Assembly (NCBI RefSeq): GCF_021922925.1
Contig: NZ_CP040786.1
Location: 1,364,001 to 1,428,000 of the forward strand
Direction: 5' to 3'
Source: Clavibacter phaseoli
GTDB taxonomy: Bacteria > Actinomycetota > Actinomycetes > Actinomycetales > Microbacteriaceae
DNA: 64,000 nucleotides
Below, in pieces: positions 60,164 through 64,000 of this stretch. Made by a program: the position numbers and the translations under genes. The first letter of the stretch is position 1; each line of letters starts with the position of its first letter. Under the pieces are notes generated by a model. That model was given only the letters and a program-made list of their open reading frames with translations. It did not search any database and had not been told where the DNA came from.

Positions 60164-61387
60164 ATGGACTGGCAGACACCCGAGGACACCGTCCCGTCGA
60201 GCCTCGTGACGGACGCGCAGATCCGCTCCCTGATCGGCCGCCCGCCCGCGTCGGGCGCGTGGCGCGAGGGCGACCCCGTCGCCGACCGCCTCTTCGCCTC
60301 GGTCGGCGCGATCGACCTGGAGGCGGGCGGGCGGATCCCGTCGGTGCGCGTCGCGTACGAGACCTTCGGCGAGCGCGACCCGGACGGCGGCAACGCCGTG
60401 CTCGTGCTGCACGCGCTCACGGGCGACAGCCACCTCCGCGGACCCGCGGGCCCAGGCCAGCCGACGGGCGGCTGGTGGGCGGGCATCGTGGGGCCCGGAC
60501 TCGCGATCGACACCGACCGCTGGTTCGTCGTCGCCCCGAACATGCTCGGCGGCTGCCAGGGGACGACCGGCCCCGCGTCCCTCGCGCCCGACGGCGCCGA
60601 GTGGGGCGACCGGTTCCCCTACATCACCATCCGCGACCAGGTGGCGGTGCAGGCCGCCCTCGCGGACGCGCTCGGCATCGACGTGTGGGCCGCGGTGGTG
60701 GGCGGGTCCATGGGCGGGATGCAGGCGCTCGAGTGGGGCGCGGGGTTCCCCGACCGGATGCGCCGGCTCGCGATCCTCGCGGCCCCCGCCATCGCGAGCG
60801 CCGACCAGATCGCGCTGAACTCCGTGCAGGCCGAGGCGATCCGCATGGACCCCGCCTACCGCGACGGCGACTACTTCGACGCGGCCGACGGCGACGGCCC
60901 GCACCGCGGCCTCGCGCTCGCGCGCCGCATGGCGCTCCTCAACTACCGGAGCCCGGACGAGCTCAACCAGCGCTTCGCGCGGTCCTGGCAGAGCGGCATC
61001 AGCCCCATGGGCGACGAGGGCAGGTACGCGGTGGAGTCGTACCTCGACTTCCACGGGAACAAGTTCACCCGGCGCTTCGACGCGACCAGCTACATCCGCC
61101 TCATCGACGCCATGAGCTCGCACGACGTGGGCCGCGACCGCGGCGGCGTGGAGACCGCGCTCGGGCGGGTGCGGGCGGCGACGCTCGTGGTCGGCATCGA
61201 CAGCGACCGGCTCTTCCCGGTGCCGGACCAGCGGCTCATCGCGCGGGCCGTGCCCGGGTCGATCGACGGCGGCGAGGTCGTGGTGATCTCCTCCGACTAC
61301 GGCCACGACGGGTTCCTCATCGAGAACGAGGCCGTGGGCCGGGAGCTCGCGCGCCTGCTCGACGCTGACGCCGACGCCGACGCGTAG
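60164..61387 (+). CDS. metX: Homoserine O-acetyltransferase
   Basis: A 407-residue alpha/beta hydrolase-fold acyltransferase supplying O-acetylhomoserine to MetY. Motifs: VLVLHALTGDSHLRG, PNMLGGCQGTTGPAS, nucleophile Ser in VGGSMGGMQALEW, Asp in VVGIDSDRLFPV and His in DYGHDGFLIE. It begins 41 bp after metY and shares its promoter. Homoserine acetylation versus succinylation cannot be told from family alone, but pairing with MetY supports acetyl transfer. Confidence 0.94.
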   Translation: MDWQTPEDTVPSSLVTDAQIRSLIGRPPASGAWREGDPVADRLFASVGAIDLEAGGRIPSVRVAYETFGERDPDGGNAVLVLHALTGDSHLRGPAGPGQPTGGWWAGIVGPGLAIDTDRWFVVAPNMLGGCQGTTGPASLAPDGAEWGDRFPYITIRDQVAVQAALADALGIDVWAAVVGGSMGGMQALEWGAGFPDRMRRLAILAAPAIASADQIALNSVQAEAIRMDPAYRDGDYFDAADGDGPHRGLALARRMALLNYRSPDELNQRFARSWQSGISPMGDEGRYAVESYLDFHGNKFTRRFDATSYIRLIDAMSSHDVGRDRGGVETALGRVRAATLVVGIDSDRLFPVPDQRLIARAVPGSIDGGEVVVISSDYGHDGFLIENEAVGRELARLLDADADADA

Positions 61388-61507
61388 GAGCGCCCCAGTC
61401 CGGGGGTGAGTTCCGCCCGCGGCATCGCCTCGCGACATCATGCGTTCCTATGCTTCCCCTGGGAGCACGCCGCCGCCTCCGGGCACCGGCGTACGAGGGG
61501 AGCACCG

Positions 61508-62188
61508 ATGAGCCGACGTCCGCTGCACGCGACGGGCCAGGGCCAGCGGGTCCGCGTGGCGCTGGTCGACGACCACGTCCTGCTGCTGGACGGCCTGAGC
61601 GCCCGGCTCTCCCGGCCCCGCACCGGCGTCGAGGTCGTCGCGACCTCGCCCACGTGGAGCGGGCTCGTGCGCGACGAGCGCTTCCCGGACGCCTTCGACG
61701 TCGTCGTCCTCGACCTGGCGCTGCGCGACGAGGTCCCCGTGGCGCAGAAGATCCGCACGCTGACGGGCGCGGGCCTCACGTCCGTGCTGCTGAGCACGCA
61801 CGCCGACCCGTCGACCATCCACGGCGCCATGCGCGCGGGCGCGTCCGCGGTGGTGCCCAAGGCGGAGTCGTCGGAGGAGCTGATCGCGAGCATCCACGCG
61901 GCCGCCGACGGCACGCCCCGGCAGTCCGCGCTCGTGCAGCAGGCGATGCAGGACTTCCACGCCGAGGAGGATCCGCGCCTCGGCCAGCAGGAGCAGCGCG
62001 CGCTCGTGCTCTACGCCGGCGGGCGGTCGATCCGCGACGTGGCGGAGGCGATGAGCACGACCGAGGAGACCGTCAAGTCGTACATCAAGCGCGGACGCCG
62101 CAAGTACCTGCACGCGGGGACGGACCTCGGGACGAAGCTCCTGCTGCGGCGTCACGCCATCCGGCACGGCTGGATCGCGCCGGAGTAG
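61508..62188 (+). CDS. LuxR/NarL-type response regulator
   Basis: A 226-residue regulator. Receiver: acidic pair Asp21-Asp22 in VALVDDHVLLLDGLS, phosphoacceptor Asp69 in VVVLDLAL, Ser/Thr in LLSTHAD and Lys118 in VVPKAES. C-terminal LuxR-type helix-turn-helix at about 155-205: QQEQRALVLYAGGRSIRDVAEAMSTTEETVKSYIKR. ATG after GAGGGGAG. It precedes the sensor kinase by 166 bp. Target genes unknown; the truncated membrane gene downstream may be part of the same response. Confidence 0.93.
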   Translation: MSRRPLHATGQGQRVRVALVDDHVLLLDGLSARLSRPRTGVEVVATSPTWSGLVRDERFPDAFDVVVLDLALRDEVPVAQKIRTLTGAGLTSVLLSTHADPSTIHGAMRAGASAVVPKAESSEELIASIHAAADGTPRQSALVQQAMQDFHAEEDPRLGQQEQRALVLYAGGRSIRDVAEAMSTTEETVKSYIKRGRRKYLHAGTDLGTKLLLRRHAIRHGWIAPE

Positions 62189-62268
62189 GGCGCGCCCCGC
62201 AGCCCGTCGGGTCGGACGGCGGGCGATCCTACGGCATGTGGACAATCGCCCCGCCGCATCACCTCGTC

Positions 62269-62299
62269 GTGACAGGGGCGTGACCGACGCGCCTAGGAT
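62269..62299 (+). promoter_or_regulatory. Possible promoter of the sensor kinase gene
   Basis: GTGACA, 19 bp, TAGGAT (62294-62299), predicting a leader of about 50 nt before the ATG. The spacer is longer than optimal. Confidence 0.3.
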
Positions 62300-62354
62300 C
62301 GGAGGCACACCGAGCGCACGCCACCGGCGTCGGCGCACTCCGAGCGGGGACCCG

Positions 62355-63509
62355 ATGGATCGCATGAAGCGCGAGCGCGAGCGCCTGCTGCAGCGGACCG
62401 CACGCGTGTACGGCCTCAGCTTCACCGCGGTCGCGGTCGCCTGCATCCTGCTGCCCGGCGAGATCCCGGTGCCCGCGGCGGCCGGCAGCGTCGCCCTCCT
62501 CGCCGTCCTCGCCGTCGCCCAGTGGCGCATCGGGACGGACGCGCGCGTGAGGTGGATGCTCGTCGTGCTCGTCGCGGGGATCGCGGCGATGGTCGTCGCG
62601 CAGCTCGGCGGGCGCTCCGCGTCGTCCCTCACCGCGCTCACCCACATCTCCGCCGGCGCCATCGGGTCGCTCGCTCTCCTGGAGACCATCCGCCCGGGCC
62701 GGCTCCGCGTCGTCGCGGCCGCGTTCGCGCTCACCAGCGCCGTCGCCGTCGGCGTGTCCTGGGGCACCGCCGCCTTCCCCTACGTCGTGCTCGTGCACGT
62801 GTTCGGCTGGCTGCTCGCCGCGATCCTCGGCTACTGGCTGAGCGTGGCCGTGCGCCGTGTCGGCCGCCGCATCACCGACATCGGGCGCGCGCACCGCGCC
62901 GAGCGCATGGCGAGCGAGCTCGAGGCGCAGCGGCGCCAGGGCGCCCGGCTCCTGCACGACACCGTGCTGGCGACCCTCACGCTCCTCGCGCACTCCGGCG
63001 TCGGCGTCACGCCGCAGGCCATGCGCCAGCAGGCCGCCGACGACGCGCGCCTCCTCCGCCAGCTGCGCCTCGGCGCGAATCCCACCCCGCAGGCATCGGG
63101 CGGCTACACCCTGGAGCCCGTCGAGCAGTCCGTCCTCGGCAACACCCTGGAGTCGGTCAAGCAGCGCTTCGGCCGGATGGGCCTCGAGGTGAGCTGGCAC
63201 GGGACCGGGCAGGTCCTGCTGCCGAGCGACATCCTCGACGCCTTCCTCCTCTCCCTCGCGGAGTGCCTGGAGAACGTGCGGCGGCACGCGGGCGTCACCG
63301 AGGCGCACGTGACGATCACCGACGACGACACCACCGTGCGCGCGATGGTCACGGACGCCGGCGTCGGCTTCGACCTCGCGCACGTGGACCAGGCGAAGCT
63401 CGGCTTCAAGGAGTCGGTCGTGGCGCGCCTCACCGACGTCGGCGGCAACGCCCGGCTGTTCTCCTCCCCCGGCTCCGGCACCACGGTCGTCCTCGAGGTG
63501 CCCAAGTGA
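62355..63509 (+). CDS. Membrane sensor histidine kinase (HisKA_3-like)
   Basis: A 384-residue kinase with five or six N-terminal membrane helices (about 17-165) and no sizeable extracytoplasmic domain, so it may sense a membrane-borne signal. The phosphoacceptor is His201 in GARLLHDTVLATLTLL. The ATPase domain has the N box LAECLENVRRHAG, G1 VTDAGVGFDLAHV and final GSGTTVVLEVP. Its stop overlaps the next gene's GTG (GTGA). It pairs with the response regulator just upstream. Confidence 0.92.
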   Translation: MDRMKRERERLLQRTARVYGLSFTAVAVACILLPGEIPVPAAAGSVALLAVLAVAQWRIGTDARVRWMLVVLVAGIAAMVVAQLGGRSASSLTALTHISAGAIGSLALLETIRPGRLRVVAAAFALTSAVAVGVSWGTAAFPYVVLVHVFGWLLAAILGYWLSVAVRRVGRRITDIGRAHRAERMASELEAQRRQGARLLHDTVLATLTLLAHSGVGVTPQAMRQQAADDARLLRQLRLGANPTPQASGGYTLEPVEQSVLGNTLESVKQRFGRMGLEVSWHGTGQVLLPSDILDAFLLSLAECLENVRRHAGVTEAHVTITDDDTTVRAMVTDAGVGFDLAHVDQAKLGFKESVVARLTDVGGNARLFSSPGSGTTVVLEVPK

Positions 63510-64000
63510 GCGTCCGCGCGGAGGGCGCCGCGCCGCGCACGAGCCGTCGAATCCGGCTGCCCGCGGGCACGCCGGCGCAGCCGTCGATCGGCCTCGGCTA
63601 CCTGGGCGCGGGATCCGCGGTCGTCTGCGCCATCGCCATGGGGTACGGCCTGGTCCGCTTCGCGCTCGACTACCGGATCATGCCGTCGCCCGGGCTCACC
63701 GCGACCGCGTGGATCCTCCTCGTCGCCCTCCTCGCCGCGGTCGTCGTGGCCATCCGCGCCCTCCGCGACCGTCTGCCGGGGCCGCTCATGGCCGTCTTCG
63801 TGACGGGGCTCGCGCTCGTGGTCGCGCTCGACCTGGCGGCGGTGTGGCCCCTCGGCGACGTGATGCAGCACGCCACGGCCGGCATCGCGGCGGGCGCGGC
63901 GCTCCTCACCACGGTCACGTACCGCCCGGCGCGCGAGGTGCTCGCGGTGGACGCGGCCCTCGGCATCGTGCTCCTCCTCGTCTTCCTGTTCTCGGATCCC
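63506..64000 (+). CDS. Integral membrane protein, 3' truncated by the window
   Basis: An open frame from GTG at 63506 to the end of the window (165 codons, no stop). Residues 1-30 are basic (SVRAEGAAPRTSRRIRLPAG); at least four membrane helices follow (GYLGAGSAVVCAIAMGYGLV, TAWILLVALLAAVVVAIRAL, LMAVFVTGLALVVALDLAAVW and a fourth near residue 145). The 4-nt overlap with the kinase stop implies co-translation, so it may be an accessory sensor or output protein of the two-component system. Family not recognised. Confidence 0.75.
   Translation, partial: MSVRAEGAAPRTSRRIRLPAGTPAQPSIGLGYLGAGSAVVCAIAMGYGLVRFALDYRIMPSPGLTATAWILLVALLAAVVVAIRALRDRLPGPLMAVFVTGLALVVALDLAAVWPLGDVMQHATAGIAAGAALLTTVTYRPAREVLAVDAALGIVLLLVFLFSDP

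Noticed and set aside
1..64000. tRNA or rRNA genes, CRISPR arrays, insertion sequences, prophage or toxin-antitoxin pairs.
   Set aside because: No cloverleaf-like segment, no regularly spaced direct repeats, no transposase or integrase apart from the chromosomal xerC, and no pair with toxin-antitoxin features.

Overview
The window is a dense, GC-rich (about 72% by eye) chromosomal segment of an actinobacterium. Three things point to Microbacteriaceae, most likely Clavibacter or a close relative: actinobacterial gene orders (rpsB-tsf-pyrH-frr-cdsA; xerC-dprA-comM-yraN-DUF2469-rnhB-lepB-rplS; trmD-rimM-khpA-rpsP; ffh-ftsY-smc-mutM-rnc-rpmF-DUF177-coaD-recG), the actinobacterial signature protein DUF2469, and frequent GTG starts. 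The genus is an inference from protein style, not a database match. I support 63 protein genes; the first and last are cut by the window edges. I see no tRNA, rRNA, CRISPR array, insertion sequence, prophage or obvious transferred island. No stretch without a gene exceeds 300 bases; the longest is about 270 bases, between rpsP and the GCS2-type ligase gene.

Layout: 1-8.5 kb holds a truncated coiled-coil (Scy/FilP-like) protein, an AI-2E-type membrane protein, an alpha/beta hydrolase with a small Cys/His-rich protein, a CPA1 Na+/H+ antiporter, a secreted lytic transglycosylase, a DivIVA-repeat protein and the cdsA end of the translation operon. 8-13.8 kb is frr, pyrH, tsf, rpsB, a sugar-porter MFS protein and an M23-like protein. 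13.8-24.3 kb is chromosome resolution and DNA processing (xerC, dprA, comM, yraN), rnhB, lepB, L19, map and the trmD-rimM-khpA-S16 operon. 24.5-27.3 kb carries a GCS2 ligase, a MarP-like protease and a VOC protein. 27.4-40.1 kb is the SRP/SMC/repair/ribosome block ending at recG. 40.1-45.1 kb is a TgpA-DUF58-MoxR cluster lying between recG and rsmD. 45.2-55.0 kb holds rsmD, thiL, a DUF3515 lipoprotein, a GT2 enzyme, ddl-gpsA-plsC and leuC-leuD-murA. 55.1-64 kb has PP2C/TerC, TetR, an SDR enzyme, metY-metX, and a LuxR-type two-component system coupled to a truncated membrane gene.

Genes are mostly packed into minus-strand operons with ATGA/GTGA overlaps or zero spacing. Peptidoglycan and envelope steps (murA, ddl, plsC, gpsA, cdsA, transglycosylase, M23), translation and DNA maintenance dominate, with methionine (metY-metX) and leucine (leuCD) synthesis.

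The most interesting signals are regulatory and architectural. (1) About 15 starts have a TANNNT -10-like hexamer 6-8 nt upstream of the start codon, which predicts leaderless mRNAs. One pair is divergent, with overlapping -10 boxes in a 24-bp gap (thiL/DUF3515). (2) Seven of eight convergent junctions have a hairpin that contains or abuts the stop codons. (3) The first protein contains about 22 consecutive 11-residue repeats. (4) GGATCC is strongly over-represented in all three codon phases. I found no clearly novel multi-gene system.
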